Shown: positions 45,791 through 59,301, counted from the stretch's first letter. The stretch is DNA of 64,000 bases from Apiospora phragmitis (GCA_038363925.1 JAQQWL010000005.1:2480001-2544000), one strand, 5' to 3'. Numbers and translations are program-made. The notes: generated from the letters alone by a model not told the origin.

Positions 45791-47631
45791 TGTGTCGACT
45801 GTGGCGGATATAGATGTTTTAAGTTACGTCTCCCCTGTTATTCGTTGGCTGCAGTGATCGTGTAGTATAGTCCAAGATACGACTATAAACTCGTGCGCGC
45901 CCGAGTCGCGGGTAACCGATACCAAAAAGAAGACCAGAAACGCAACTAAGCCAGGGAGCTACAGCTCTTATAATAATGGCAAGGGAGACAGACAGATGAT
46001 GACCACAGTCGACCAAGCTAAGGGGTTGTCACGGCCTTCGCAGCGGAGGAAGGGGTATCCTACAAAATCATCGACCCATCTACAATTTTTTCCCAGAGCT
46101 ACGGGAGGCGGGAAACTCCAATATTTAAATGCATACACACATGTGAGAACGAGATCACCCAAGAAAAAAAGTAGCTCGATGGGTACCCGCCCAGAAGCGA
46201 GGCCGGGTTCAGGTTCAGGGTCCAGGCCGAGGCCAAGGCCGTCGAGGTGTCTATCACATACTTGCTCTATGGCACTGGTACTTGGTCAAGATAGACTAGG
46301 TTCGAGAGCAGGCTCCGTAGAAAAGAGGAGAGCTTGCCTGGGCTACCATTCACAGCAGCCAGCATGGTTCCGGGGGGCAAAAATGGCAAGAGAGCAGGAG
46401 GGAATAAGCCGTTGTAGGCGTTTTCGCCAAGATAGACCGGGGTCGCAATGTGTGTGGGCTGGAGGGAAAACTCGTCTACAACTAATTGAATGAGATAATG
46501 CCGTTGGGCGGCTCTCGTCCACGAAGGGCGAGAAGTTTTATCTTTTGGTGTCTTGGCGATGAGACCGAATCCGGGTCTAGTCTCCGGGAGGCTGAGACCA
46601 TCCCTCTGTTAGTGAGGCAGGCCAGTTGACAAGAGGGCTTCTCCGATGGATGCCTTCTTCATCGGGTGTTTCTAGTCATCATGCACGCCTCATCATCCAG
46701 AAAAGGCAACGACAACGGCTGAAAACATTATTGATGTTGTGCCACCATACACACATGCAGCGGCTAACATGCAGTCTTGGCAGATCCCAGAGTGTGGGAT
46801 GTGGGGGTTGAGAGTTGCCATAGGGCTTTCCCACTTATAACCTTGGGCTCTATCCTATCCTAGGTAGCCTAGGGAAGTACATTGATTACCAAATTGTTAC
46901 CACAAAGTCATACGAGGAATAGGTGAATGTTCTCAAGAGCTGAGTCACAGTCCAGTCCTCTATTGTGCTCTCATAGCAGCTAAACAGGCGTTTTTCTCTC
47001 TCTCTCTCTCCCTATTTCCTCCGACATCGTCTCATTCACCTTGATCCGCCAATCTCTAGCTGGAGTTTTAGTGAGGGGAGATTGCGGGTAACCCTCACTG
47101 GATGCAACTGATACGGCGGTCCCTCCCCACTTTGTCACTCGTCCCGATCTACTGGGACCTCCAACACTCTCAGCTCGGCGAACAAGTCGCGCACGTAACA
47201 GAAACTGAAAACACGCGACACCCATTTCAGCTGCACTGCAGCATCTAAACTAAGTTTCGAGCTACAGCAGTGCATACCTCATACATGCAGTGGGTGGATT
47301 CAGCTCCCGAATCCTTATCACCTCCATTCAAGCCGATATCAAACAGATCAATGCATTCATTGTACAGTATGTGCGCCTGCCGCTAACCCCAAGAGAGACA
47401 TCAAATGTCCGGCTATCATGGCCTTGACCAATGAGCGAATCGGCTGGGGCCCGATGCTTATCAGTTCATCCACTGGGATCGTCACGCTATCGACTTACAA
47501 CTGCCATTGGCAACACCTACATATGTCATATGTAGGTCAAGAAGCATGGCATTTGAGGCTGGCTTGGCTGAATCCGCCGAACACCGTCAAGCTCACACAT
47601 CAAGGGAAATATACCAGCCTCTATAATTCGA
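45791..47631. other. 1.8-kb stretch without a recognisable gene
   Basis: azgA promoter on the left, 3' UTR of the secreted glycosidase-like gene on the right. It holds a short GGTTCA/GGCCGA imperfect hexamer repeat (46202-46238) and a CT dinucleotide run (about 46994-47010). No gene seen. Confidence 0.5.
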
Positions 47632-50595
47632 CTAGACAGAGCTTAACTCGACAGTTGCATCCGTTGACAACGGCACCTTCCAACCTCCTCTGACTTTCTG
47701 TAGTCCCGAGGTCGTCACCGTGTAGTTTACAGAGCTGGACGGCGTTTCGATCCAAAGGACGGCAGCATCAGCTTTCGGAACCCCTCCAACTGCGACAGCA
47801 GGACAGAAATACTGCCACCTGCTTCATAGCTAAACTCGCTGATAATCCCAGCATCAATGTTTAATAGCACGCCAAGAGGTCCGATAAAGACCCGTCTCCT
47901 TACTGGATCGCCCGTGATGACAGTGACCCTGCCTCCTGATTCGATCTTCAGGCTCCCGCCGAACGCCACGAGCCCGATCCCGCCGTCCTCGTCTCCCATG
48001 TCGGCCACATAGGTGCCCGACCCGAGCGCGAGGCCGACAAAGTTGGGCCCGTAGTCGCCGCTGTAGCCGTCCCACTTGAGCGTGTCGGGCCACGAATGGA
48101 ACGAGGCGGACGCGAACCCGTCCGCGTGGATGCTGCTCAGCGGGCCGCTCACGCCGCCGTACCCCGCGCGCAGCAGGTAGGCGTCGGACGGATCGTGACG
48201 GAACGCTGAGAGCAGGACTAGCGAGTTGAGCCCGGAGCCGTAGTGATGAATCTGCCGCTCGATCCTCTGGAGCTTCCCGCCGTAGCTGGTCAAAGGGGTG
48301 ACTCGATATCAGCAAGAATACTATTGTACTTTACAGGGGCAGAAGAAAAAAGGGATGGGATGGGAATAATAAATAAGGAGAAGGAGGTGAGTAGTACATG
48401 TTATCCCAGTATCGTCTGGCATTGCCGTTCCAGCCCCAATGTGGTACCGCGGGCATGAGCCCGAGGTACGCTGTTGACAGTCTTGAGTGCTGTGTTCTCG
48501 AGCCGAAGTATCTAAGCAGTCAACTTGTCAGAAATGTGATCATCGAATTGTACACTCAGTGGTGTGTTGGCCACACATTCGTGAGCGAACTTACTTGGTC
48601 CAGTAATAAACGCCTTCTTGGCCCGTCGAGTCCCACGCCATCTCGCTGCCGAACGGTACCTCTTCCGAGTTCCACTGCGTGGCCCGAGAGCGCATGCTCT
48701 CCTCCAGCGAGCTTGCCTTCGACGCCTGCCCTTCTCGCTTCAGGTCGGCCAGGATCTCCCCGAAGACGGTCTCCCCATCAGACCAACGCGGCTGTATCCA
48801 ACGTCGGACTTCATACTTCTCATAATCGTCTGGTACGCCTGGTTCAGGTAGAACTCCCACGCGTGGCTCCGCGTCAGGGCGGGATACGCCCGCGCGACTC
48901 GGTACAGCGCCCAGTACGTCGCGGCGACATGGACATAGTCGTACGCCCGGTCTATCGCGTACGACGCCTGCTTGTTCCAGGACCACCAGACGGACCAGTC
49001 GAACGACGGATTGTACTGGTACCCCGGCATCTGGGCGGGCTCGTAGAGAATATGCTCTTGCGCACGGCAAAGTCGGCGGTCTGGATCGTCTTCCACAGCA
49101 CGCCGTCCACGAAGCTCTCGAGCTTCGCCACCTCGGCGGCGCTCGGCTGCACCGCCTGCTTCACGGCCGCGGCGAGGAACGAGCCGGCCCCGCCCTCGTC
49201 GCTGAGCCCGGCGACCCACGCGCGCGGGTCCTGGGCCACGATGGCTTTCGCCTCGTAGTCGTACGTCATGACCGAAGGCGCCCGGCCGAACGGGTCCGAC
49301 GTGTCGTTGAACCACTGCTCCGTCGTGGAGAAGTGGCCCAGGTCGCCGACGGCCTCGGTGCCCCGCTTGGTGATGTAGTAGTGCACCGTCTGCAGCTTCC
49401 CGTCGCCGTACTGGATCTCGAGCCGGGCGCGGCCCCAGGCTGAGCCGCCAGGGGTCACTGAGTACCTCCCCGCAGACTGATTCGTGACTGCCAATGCCTC
49501 CGATGGGCTCACCGTGACCGATTGCACCTCTGATGTGCTCTGCAGATACAGCATGGCAGACGACCCCTGCGAGATGATGTAGCCGGGCACGCCTACCGCG
49601 ACTGGGGTTCCCGTGGACCGGATGACCGCGTCCAGCTCGCGGACGCCCTCTTTGGCCACCGAGAACCGCAGACCAAACTCGAGCGACTCGCCAGGCTGCA
49701 GAACCCGCGACGAAGGCGCATTCCACGGTTCGACGCCAGTCCCAGCCCACTCATTCTCGGCCCACGCCTTGGTGAGTACCTGCCACTCGTACAGCCCCTC
49801 AAAGGTCTGGCTCCCGTACGCCGTCTGCTCGTCGTAGTGGCTCTCTTGTAGGTTGCGGTACGCTTCCATGGGCGTGCTGCTGCTGTTGTTGTTGTTCTTA
49901 TTGTTGTCGCCATCACCTAGTAATAAAGGGGTGACGACGAGAGCGGGCCCGCTCCCTTTGGTCGGCGCGACGCGGATGTGCCCCGCGTGCATCCCTATGT
50001 AGGGGTCCGACAGCGAGCAGACCGCGGCCATCTCGGCCGTCGGCCGGCCCGTGAAGATGCTGTTGAACTCGGTGGGGAAGCCCAGGCTGCCCAGCTCGAG
50101 GGCGACGGGGCCGGAGTTCCGGATCGTGAAGCGCAAGCCTAAGTCGCCGCCCGATACCTCGGTCCACCGCCGCGTCACGTTGAGCGGGCTGCCGCCGGGC
50201 AGCGTGGGCGTTAAGATGGAGGTGGCCAGGGCCCCTTCTTGGTCATCATTCGTCGCCCCCTGCAGCACCGGCTTGCGAGCCGCGGCCGAATCGCCATCGA
50301 TCCAGCTCCCACCACCGCCAGAGGCGGAGGCCTCGCGGTAGCGGTAGGTGATGTCACCCCAGTGGTATTGGCCGTTGCGGGCGCGGTAGCTCAGGTAGTC
50401 GAAGGGCAGGAAGTCGAACGAGTCGCCGGCGGGCTTCAGCGAGACCAAGACGCCGGCGTCGCGCACGAGCTTGAGCTCGAAGCTCTTGGTGGTCAGGTTG
50501 AGGTATCCATTCCTCAGGCCAATATCATCGTTATTTTGGGCTATGGCTAGTGGGACACAAAGGAGGCCCAGTAGTGCGATAAAGAGGCTGAACAT
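47632..50595 (-). CDS. Secreted DUF5695-type glycosidase-like protein
   Basis: Exons 48595-50595, 48398-48511 and 47632-48285; about 923 aa after three missing bases are restored (about 49045-49062; run 48773-48776; run 47781-47784). A signal peptide (MFSLFIALLGLLCVPLAIAQ) leads into GLRNGYLNLTTKSFELKLV, FDFLPFDYLSYRARNGQYHW and SLGFPTEFNSIF, then SDPFGRAPSVMTYDYEAKAI. The C-terminal half has an (alpha/alpha)-barrel-like look (YDYVHVAATYWALYRVARAY) and ends with a beta-rich domain (YVADMGDEDGGIGLVAFGG). I match it to a fungal secreted family called DUF5695, thought to be glycosidase-like; substrate unknown. The donor of the second intron (GTACTA at 48397) is weak, so that boundary is less sure. 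Confidence 0.83.
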
Positions 50596-51424
50596 GTTGA
50601 AATTTAAGTCTTGACGTTGATACCCGTCTAGTAAAACATGTTATAGCATGAGTCCTCTCTGTTGAGTGCTGCAAAGCGACAACATCTTAAAGAGATCCTC
50701 ACTCTCAATCGATTTCATTCAGGCAGATTGCCCCTCCCTATCATATCCGGCCCGTTTGAGGCTGTATTCGGAAGGTCGTAATGTAAGTGCCGACAGGTCA
50801 ACATCTGTAGGTGGGGCAGCGAGCAAGTGTGCTCTTATCAACTCCAATTCCGAGGTCATTTCCCACAATATCAAGCAACTGTATAGGAAGTCATGTAAGA
50901 TACCAGGCCCGGATGAGCTATTGACTCTGATTGGAACGCTTGGAAGCAAACCGGGGCCTGCCCTGGATAGAGTTGGGGTAATACTACATCACATCTGACC
51001 CAATCAAGAAACAGGTGTGCCCCCCATTTGAGGAAGTTCAAAGCTCGCCCTGCCAGCTTGTTTGACAGGGAACACCCAGTTGTTCATCAAGTCGAGCGGA
51101 GCCGACAACTTAAAAACAAAGTTCTAACACGGGGTCGATGAGACGGGTAGAGATCGCGATAAATATTTACTGCTGCCAATATATATATAGAAACTTTTAT
51201 ATGCAATCTTTGATGCGGTAATCCTTTTTCCAGCATCTTTTCCCCCTTTAATGATACAACTGCAAGCGAGTGACGAAGTATATGCAAGAATCGAAGAATT
51301 GGGCCAAACTCCAGCCCCTATCCCCTTTTGTCCCTTTCCCCCTAATCTCCCCAACCTCATCTCACCTCAAGAGATGAATTGGGCTTTCGGATAGAGCAGC
51401 TTGAATCCAAGAGGCCGTTGGCTT
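50596..51424. other. Spacer between the two secreted-protein genes
   Basis: Promoter of the glycosidase-like gene and 3' region of the thaumatin-like gene. No gene seen. Confidence 0.45.
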
Positions 51425-52557
51425 CTAGGACTGCTTGGGGTTGGGAGCGCAGTTGGGCCCAACACAGCAGGTGATGTGACCACTCTGGCAGAGACCCCAG
51501 GCATCGGCATCGCCGTCTTCGACGTAGGTCCAGGCCGCGTGCTGGCAGGGACGGAAGAAGGGCGCGGCCTGTGTAGCGGACTTGTCGTCACGCAGCGGAT
51601 TGACACAACCGCCTTGCCCGTTGTTGTTCTGTTTTGCCGCGCACACCAAGATGGTCAGAACACACGAAACCCTGGGGGCTGGATTCTGAGTCGGGGAGGA
51701 TTAAGGAGTCAACTTACGGCGCACGTGTTCAGGTTCCATAGGTTCTTATTGCAGCCAGTAACGACTTTGTTGTCGCAAGAGCAGACGGTGCTAACCGAGA
51801 AGCCGTTACTAGATCATTGTGCCAATAGTCAGTCAGTACACATCATCATGCTGTGGCTCTGCGAGACATGTTTCGCCCTGATATAAGATCCAGTGGCAAT
51901 ACTTACACGAAGCTAACGTCAACGTCGGCGACGGCGTAGCTGTACCCGCCAGGGATCGCGTAGTTGGCCTCGATGAGGGTGATATCGTTGGTGAGCTTGT
52001 AACCGGACGGGGTGATGGCAACGTTGCCGATCCAGCCAGTCGGAACAGCGAACTCGGCCTTTCCACCAGCAGGAATGACACCGGGGTTGGCGTTACCGGA
52101 GACCATCGGAGGAGCTATGTAGTGATGCAACACATGAGTCAGTAGATATCCACGAAGATAATCCCGTTATATATTGACCATGAGAGGAATGTTTTGGGCC
52201 ATGTCAGTGCAGATGTCAGTCTTCTGCCAGGAAGTAGAGAGAGCTCGCCACGATTCATGTTTCTGATCTGTAATGAAATGGTGGGTTTGAGACTTACTGC
52301 TTGGGTCACGGGCATGAGAAGTCGAAATAGGCCCGTCCCTTTTGTTAGTAATGGTGATGGTCACATACTTGGGCCCCGGTCCCAGCATAGCCCTGAGAGA
52401 GTCCGGGACCCCTGGCGGAGGGGTAGGCCTGGGACCGAGCGTGACCAGGCCGGAAGGGGATAACTCCCTCGACTCCGGTCACCGCGGGCAGGACTGCAGA
52501 AGCCAGAGCGCTGCCGGCGAAGGAGATGAATAGCGAGGTTACTAGAACAGCAACCAT
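51425..52557 (-). CDS. Secreted thaumatin-like cysteine-rich protein
   Basis: Exons 52298-52557, 51907-52114, 51718-51808 and 51425-51628; about 253 aa. One extra G (minus sense, run 52374-52377) must be removed; GYAGTG then joins PKYVTITITNKRDGPISTSH. It has a signal peptide (MVAVLVTSLFISFAGSALAS), a low-complexity spacer, then a beta-rich domain (VPTGWIGNVAITPSGYKLT, IPGGYSYAVADVDVSFVNGF). The C-terminal part has ten cysteines (TVCSC, TGC, NTC, GGC, RPC, GLC, TCC, NC), probably five disulfides. It resembles fungal small secreted proteins labelled antigenic thaumatin-like; the function is unknown, with cell-wall or host/competitor interaction possible. Confidence 0.84.
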
Positions 52558-55500
52558 TTTGTAATATGAATATTGTTGTTGATATATGTAAGGGGTGTTT
52601 AGATTCTGAGTTTGCTTTGTGAACTTGAGAGGCAATACACTCGTGGCAACAACGCTCGCTTTATATACTTGAAATTCCACTCGATAGCTCGTACCCAGGC
52701 CCTCGGACGATGCCTTCTGTTCTCATGATCCCATACAAGCTACAAGTTACCAGCGTCGAGGCACAAGCGGGTGAGCGTTGAAGGCCGCCATAAGCTCCTC
52801 AACATAGGGGAGCGAGCATCTCTAAACGGCAATTGAATGGTCACCATGAGGGGATTTGGAGGTTCCGATCATCCTACTGCGGTGCAGTCATGCATCTTCA
52901 ACTTTTCAAGCCTATTTGGGAAACTCAGGCTGTAGGGCCTTGAAGGTGTTACGATACCTTTTCACATCGCCATGTTCTGGGCGTGGGAAACACAAAATGG
53001 CTTGCAAGCGAACTGAAACATAGTGGTTACTCGTCTGAGAACGATCCATTTGGGGCGTCAGCGATGCCTGGAGGGATGGGGTCCAAGCAGCTGTAGCTAA
53101 GCGGAGGGCGGCTTATCCAAGGCGCAATACCAACACTACCTCTCATGCGAACTCTGTATGACGTAGTTTGGAGCTGAGCTCTTCAGAGGTAAGTAAGCTA
53201 AGGAGTAGGCTGTAGTACCTGGGCAGTGAGAGAGAGCTTACATTACACGCCCTCGAAGTACGGAGTGGCATTGTTCGTGAGCATGGGCTTGGCCATGAGG
53301 CCGGGAAGCCTGCTTTACCCCCTAATCACCATGACGGGCCTCAGCTTCACAGATCGTCTTAGCATGGGCATGAGGCTGAAAAGAGGAAGCTTGATCTTGG
53401 CAACGTCTTTGACGTGCGGGCGAGCGTGTCTCGCCATGAGTTGTCGACTCAATCCGGCTGAATGCGACGTAGCATAAGCTCAGATACCCTGTCGCCGATT
53501 TCACCGTTCCTGCATGCAGGACTGATTTGGAAGTGAGATTTCGTTCCTGGCACAGGAAACATCCGACTTCGACACGGTCAGATGCAGGGGCCAAGGTCTG
53601 GAACCCCTTTGGGCTCACTTCGCTCGCCACATAATCGAAGACGGAGGATCCGCGCAATATCCACATCCAGACGCGTCCAGTCCTCCTTCAGCGAATGCTT
53701 CGCTTACGAGTCACCATCTAGAAGGCCTAAGGCCAGGTCCGTACGGAATTCGGAGAACTTCGACCGTATAGTAGTCGACGCTGAAAAGCCCAATCGCTGC
53801 ACGAAACGCAGGCGGATAGATACGGAACTCACTGTAACGAATAAGGTACTGATCATCGCATGCGTATATGGAGCTTTCGTTGACAGTGCCTGTTTTTAGC
53901 AACATGCCCATACCGATTAGGTGAGACGCAAGGAATCGATAGTGCAATCGTGACCTCAGCAGCATGGCGATGTGTGATCCTACAAAATGGATTGTCGGCT
54001 AGAAGGAGCCTCAAGAGAGTCACGCATACATCGAAGAACAAAATAAGGAAGGATGGGAAAACAAGGAACTTAGCAAGAAATTACCAAAAAGAGAACACCG
54101 CCCCCTAAGCTGAGCAAATTCCATTTCTCGAGAAGGAAGGAGCAACCCAGGCTGTCCCGTTCAGGCCAAATCAAGTCCAATAACGTGACTTTCGACTTAC
54201 CACCGACGCGACACGCTCCTGGTCGAACCACGCGGCTGTTTAAGCCAATCATAAATCAATACATATTTCGCCGCACGTGGTGACGGCCAGGAATATGAGC
54301 GAAGATGCCATCGTAGCCAACCGAAGAAGTGATGCGTAACGTAGAATGTATCTCAAGCAAGCTACACCTAAAGGAGATGCGCTGATATATCGCGAGGACC
54401 ACGGCTAATATGGACCGACCTGGTATACTAGCCTCTGATTACTCTTGGCTACCGTAAGTTCAACCTCGAGGGACTCGGTTTGCCTTAAGATGTAGTTGAG
54501 TTTGAGTGCAGTGGTCGTGCTGGGCACGTCCCAACAAGATAATATGGCAGAATCATCGAGCAGCCCAGGCGGGTTCGTTTGAACGAGAGTACTGTGTTAC
54601 TTTACGTCTGTGGCGAGCTATACGGCTTGTTTCTCAGTCAGACTTGATGATAATAATCCGTTCCTTTGGACCTGGCCGCGGGTGAGCAAACGCATACCTA
54701 GCGATAGGTCTTCTTGCCGATGGAAATCCTAAGATGGCCACTGCCACCGCGCGATATCACACTGTCCATCTGGACATTGTATCGCCCTAAATATCGCTTC
54801 AACTTACGGTCAAATGAGGAGAAATCGATCCGCCTGCTCTACTATTTCCCATGTTAGCGGGGTCGCTCGGGGCTTACCACAACACTACTGCCACCCTTGC
54901 TGATCTGACCATCCACTCTCACCTGATAACGTGTACTCCTGTTCGAAGCCTGGTTCAAATCGAAAATTACATCTAGCTGTGAAGAACGATTCGTGGGCTG
55001 AGAGGGGTTTGGTCCCCTATTCCATGCATCTCAACTCCCCTCCTCGAACCTTTTCAGTCATGCGAGACCCTACCTACTTAGCCTAGTACCGGATACCTTA
55101 GGTAGCAAAAGAGCTGGCGACTTTAGAAAATCCCGATGGGCCTCACTGGCCGGTGTCAGTAAGACGTACACACCATCCGTCAATGTAGAACAAGAAGGTG
55201 TCTGGATGAATGACTGAGAGGCGCCAGTCCGAAACCCTTCTATATGCCATGATTCGGACGGGGCCGCTTCCCTCACTTCTCCAGGACTCTTCCACTGCCC
55301 ACGGCCAAGGTCCTATCTGCGTTATTGAAAGCCTTGTTGGTTTGTCGGTTCCCTAAGCAGATCGTAAGCGATTGTAGTATATAGCAAAAACGCCATAACG
55401 AAACGACGAAGCCCCTATTGTGTCTCCTTTGAAAAGGGGTCTGGGACGACTAGACAGGCAAAACCAAACAAGCAGTCGGACGTTCGCGAGTGCTGCGGCC

Positions 55501-56632
55501 AACAAGAAATCGTACGTCCGGTGTGGTCCGCAACTCCCCCAAGCCCCAGCGGCAAAGCGAAAAGATGCTCGTCAGAGGTCTGCTACTCTCTGAGTCGTGA
55601 GCAAGTCAACAACGAAGAACGGAATCAGAAGTTTGTTGCCTTACGTCTGTTGTTAAGGGTGATTCAAACCCTGTCACCGCAAGTCTCCGTCAATGACTCA
55701 AAAGAGCCATGCGAACGACGTTCACGTGAAACAATCTTCGTGACTCGCCGGCGCAGGATCTGGAATATAAATCAACTATCTGAATATACCATGGCCTTTC
55801 CCATTGCATGCAACTTCGAGACGTTCTCGCTATGATTGCGATGTCTGCCTTGTGGTATCGTGTTCGCCCGCCCGCCGGCTTGGCCAATCGCCAATCGGCT
55901 ACTTGCTGGCATTTGACCCCCTTTTGATATAACTGCCGGACAAACTCCCAAAATGAGATGCAGCACTCTTCGACTTCCCAAACACGATCAATCACGTCGG
56001 GTGGCTTATGCTGCATGCCTAGACTTTGTTTGACGAATGGTCCAAAGACGAGAGATAATTGTGTTCCATTTACCCTATACAATGTGGTGATGGTTGATGA
56101 GGCTGCCCAGTGAAACAGCGTAGCCACTGCTGGGTCTCTTTCACCAGCAACTACTTTCGTATGAGGGGCCTGCCTTTCGTGGAAGGAGCATAGGCTGATA
56201 GATGTTTTATCCAGTTTGTTTAAATTCAAAAGTGGTATCATTTCATCCTTGCTTGATCTTGTGTTTTGTTACCCTGCTAAACATATACCTCCAGGGGCCA
56301 ATGCTCCCAACATAGAGACAACCAACGCTTATGTTATGATACAGTCTTCCCACAATAACGTCGGATATCTGGTCCCCTGTGAGGATTCTATCAACGGCAG
56401 GGACTTTGTTGTCTGCCATTAATGCCCCTGCCATGCTCATACGGGGTGTACTATCCGTCGCCACTCGCTCGCTCCTGTACACAAAAGAAAAGCAGCGGTC
56501 TGCATGTATGAGGTGTCCAGGGAAGGGCTTGAAATGCGGCAGCAATCGTAGAACGGAAGATCTACTGTACACCGAAGCCCAGAACTCCTTTAAACCGCGC
56601 TTGCTATTGATAAGACAATAATGACCGCTTCA
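52558..56632. other. 4-kb gene-poor stretch
   Basis: No gene recognised. The base composition is ordinary, not AT-rich, so it does not look RIP-mutated. The best frames lie back to back on the minus strand at 56243-56572 and 55690-56241 (183 codons, with KPPDVIDRVWEVEECCISFW). They could be parts of a decayed or intron-bearing gene but match nothing I know. No long direct or inverted repeats were noticed by eye. Confidence 0.45.
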
Positions 56633-59301
56633 TCAGGCAGCAGCCACTGTGGTCATCGAGAGGCGGTTTTTCTTGGCTGCCTTGGCTTTGGCGGCAGCAG
56701 CTTTCTTTGCCGCGTCGCTCTCTTCTGTCTTTTGAGAGAAGTCCTTCCACTTCCTCCAACCGTCGAAGTCGATAAGGGCTTGCATGCATCCCCATTCCAT
56801 GACCTTTCTCTCCAGCCACACGAAGTTGACAGGCTATAAGTCGGTCGGGTAAGCAAGAGTGACCGGAACATACTTGGTGAGAGCGGGAAAAAGGAACGTA
56901 CCTTGGTCAAGAAATCATTACAGCCAGCAGCCAGAGCTTCGTGTCTGTCGCTCTGCAACGAACTTGCCGTCAGAGCGACGATGATGACCGGGCTCTTAAA
57001 CATTTCCGTGTTGGAAAGCTTATCCTCGTCAGCAGGCTCCGCCTTCACGTCCTCGGGAGCGCTGCTCGCCGAAGACGAAAAGACGCCGATGGAGTTGACC
57101 TTTTCCAGTCGTCTAATTTCGCGTGTAGCCTCGAGGCCGTTCATGACAGGCAGTTGAATATCCATGAGCACCAAATGGAAACCACCATCTCTCCACTTGG
57201 TGACGGCGTCGCGGCCATTCATGGCCGTTTGCCACCGCACCTTCAATCTTTTAACAAAAGCCTCGAGCAGCTTCAGATTAATAATGTTATCTTCGACAAT
57301 CAACACGTTGATGGGTGGAACTCCGCCATTCAGCATACCCGGCGGGAGCGAGGGATGGTCCACATTCTTCTTACTCTTCTTGGCTCGAGCTGAAGGGCGA
57401 GGGGAGGATATCCGCGGAGGAGGGGGAGTTTCCACGCGTTCTGGGATGGGCGGTGTTGGCATGGGCGGTGCGCTCGGGGCCTGATGGGGGTGCGGGTGAT
57501 GGTTGGAGGATTGTTCTGAAGAAGCAGCTGAGTGAGTCCTTGATCTGGCTGGCCTAGAGGAAGAGTAATGCGTACCAACGTTGGCCGTTCCAGGCGCCGA
57601 CGTGTGTTGTACGTGGCCGTTGGTATTTGCTGTGGAGATAGGAGAAGCTGTGTGCAACCGTTGTATCTTAGGACGGGCCGCTCCGAGTCTCCTGGAGCTA
57701 CCAGGTGAGGGCAGAGGAGGTAGCTGTCCATTACCTAGGATTGCCATGGATGGAGGCAAGTGGAGGGTATGCGACCCGTTGGTGAGAGCAGTGCCGACTG
57801 GTGCCGGAGCCGTAGCTAAGCCATGGGAATGAGCAGGTGGAGGGTATGGCGGGAAGTAATCAGATCCCGACTCATGGGGCCGGTCGTCAGCGTAGAATCG
57901 GGGGTTGGGTGAAGCCTTCGGTGTGCGCCGGGTGGGTATGTCGATCAGAAGGGCATCGTCAACCGTCTGTCCTCCCGTAAAGTAGGCATCGAGTGTCCTT
58001 CCCATAGGCTCGTCGGGTTGTAGAAGACGTTGATTCTGGTCCCGAGGGCAGACTCGGAGGGTCAAGTCGGGAGCGTCAAAGTTGCGGCCTAGAGAGTTGG
58101 CATATTTCCGCAGGATTAGCTCGCGCACGTCGTCTACCAAGTCGTCCTCGTTGATTGTGATTAAGGTCGGCGAGGCGCCAGGGCGCTTAACCCAGATTTT
58201 CCTGGTCACCATGGTTCCGCTTAAGGGCAGCAGCTGGTCCGGATCTTCGACGTTATAACCAGCGTCCTGCGCATGTCCCGAGTTGAGAAGGGCTTTGATG
58301 AGGGTCGTCTGCCGAGTCGGGACGATGCTTTGCTGTCTGCTGATGCCGGGCCGAGTAGCGCCGGGCGATAGGGGTAGTCGCGGTGAAAACTGGTTGAGGT
58401 ATGTAGAGAGCGTCGGTGTTCCTACATCAGGGCTCAGAGGAAGTTGCACGTCGTGGTCGGCGTTGTTTTCGTCGATGGGGATGTCGAGATTGGGTGGAGG
58501 AGCGGCACGGGTGGGCGATGCAAGTGCAGGTGACACGAGGTCAGGTGCAGGTGCAGGAGATGCAAGGGCTTGGCGTGTCGGGAGCGACGGGTGTTCGGAA
58601 GTAGTGATGGCAGTAGCAGCAACGTTGTCCCGCGTGGTGGGCGACGCGGGGTGTTCGTTGATACTGGGGAGATGGTGGTTGTTGGTACTGTGACTGTTGT
58701 TAATGGCGGCCGCCGTTGATGGTGGACTGCTAAAATCTTGCCGATCAATGCCCGACTCAGTGGTGTGATTAGAGTTAGGACTAGCTAGCGTCTCACCACC
58801 ACCTCCGTTGTCCGTAGTATTTGGTTCGCCGCCGCCGTGAGCCACCACCATCCCGTCGCTAATATCCTTTGCCTCTTCTTCTTCTTTCTGGCTCCTGTGG
58901 TCGACTTCGCTGCAGCGTGATTTTTCAGGGTGCTGAGGTGTTGTGGACTCGGTAGACCTAGTCGTAGATGGCCTGCGCTTGGGGCTGGTCAAAGAGCCAC
59001 GATCTCCATAGCCGAGGAGCACGCGAGGAGAGCGAGGAGAGCAAGGAGACTTGTTTTTGTGATGGTGCTTCCGATCCCTGCTATTGTCCGCGTTCTCTTC
59101 ATCGTCGCTGTGTTCGTTTACGTCGCCCGAAGTATTGGTGGAAGAGGCCGCATATCTCGAATGAAGGTCGCGTGTTCGGCTCGAATTTTGGTGTCGCAAA
59201 CTTTGGCCGTCGCCGCTGCTGGCTCTACTCGATGTGACTGAAGGGGCAGTACTATTTCTCCTCGTAAACCTGGCTCTGATGCGCGCCTTGAGGTCGACCA
59301 T
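56633..59301 (-). CDS. ssk1: Response regulator Ssk1
   Basis: Exons 56902-59301 and 56633-56833; 866 aa, frame intact. An alternative ATG at 59310 adds three residues; the inner one has better context and gives the usual VDLKARIRARF start. A long Ser/Thr/Pro-rich N-terminal region carries no domain I recognise. The receiver domain begins VLIVEDNIINLKLLEAFVKR (Glu670/Asp671), has the phospho-acceptor Asp714 in LVLMDIQLPVMNG, the ALTASS switch and Lys800, and is closed by an exon with FVWLERKVMEWGCMQALIDF. A charged insert of about 30 residues (SSASSAPEDVKAEPADEDK) sits before the ALTASS strand. In fungi Ssk1 relays a histidine-kinase/Ypd1 signal to the Ssk2/22 MAPKKK of the HOG stress pathway. 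Confidence 0.93.

Noticed and set aside
52558..56632. RIP-degraded transposon in the gene-poor stretch
   Set aside because: Base composition is balanced and no terminal repeats or transposase or reverse-transcriptase fragments were seen.
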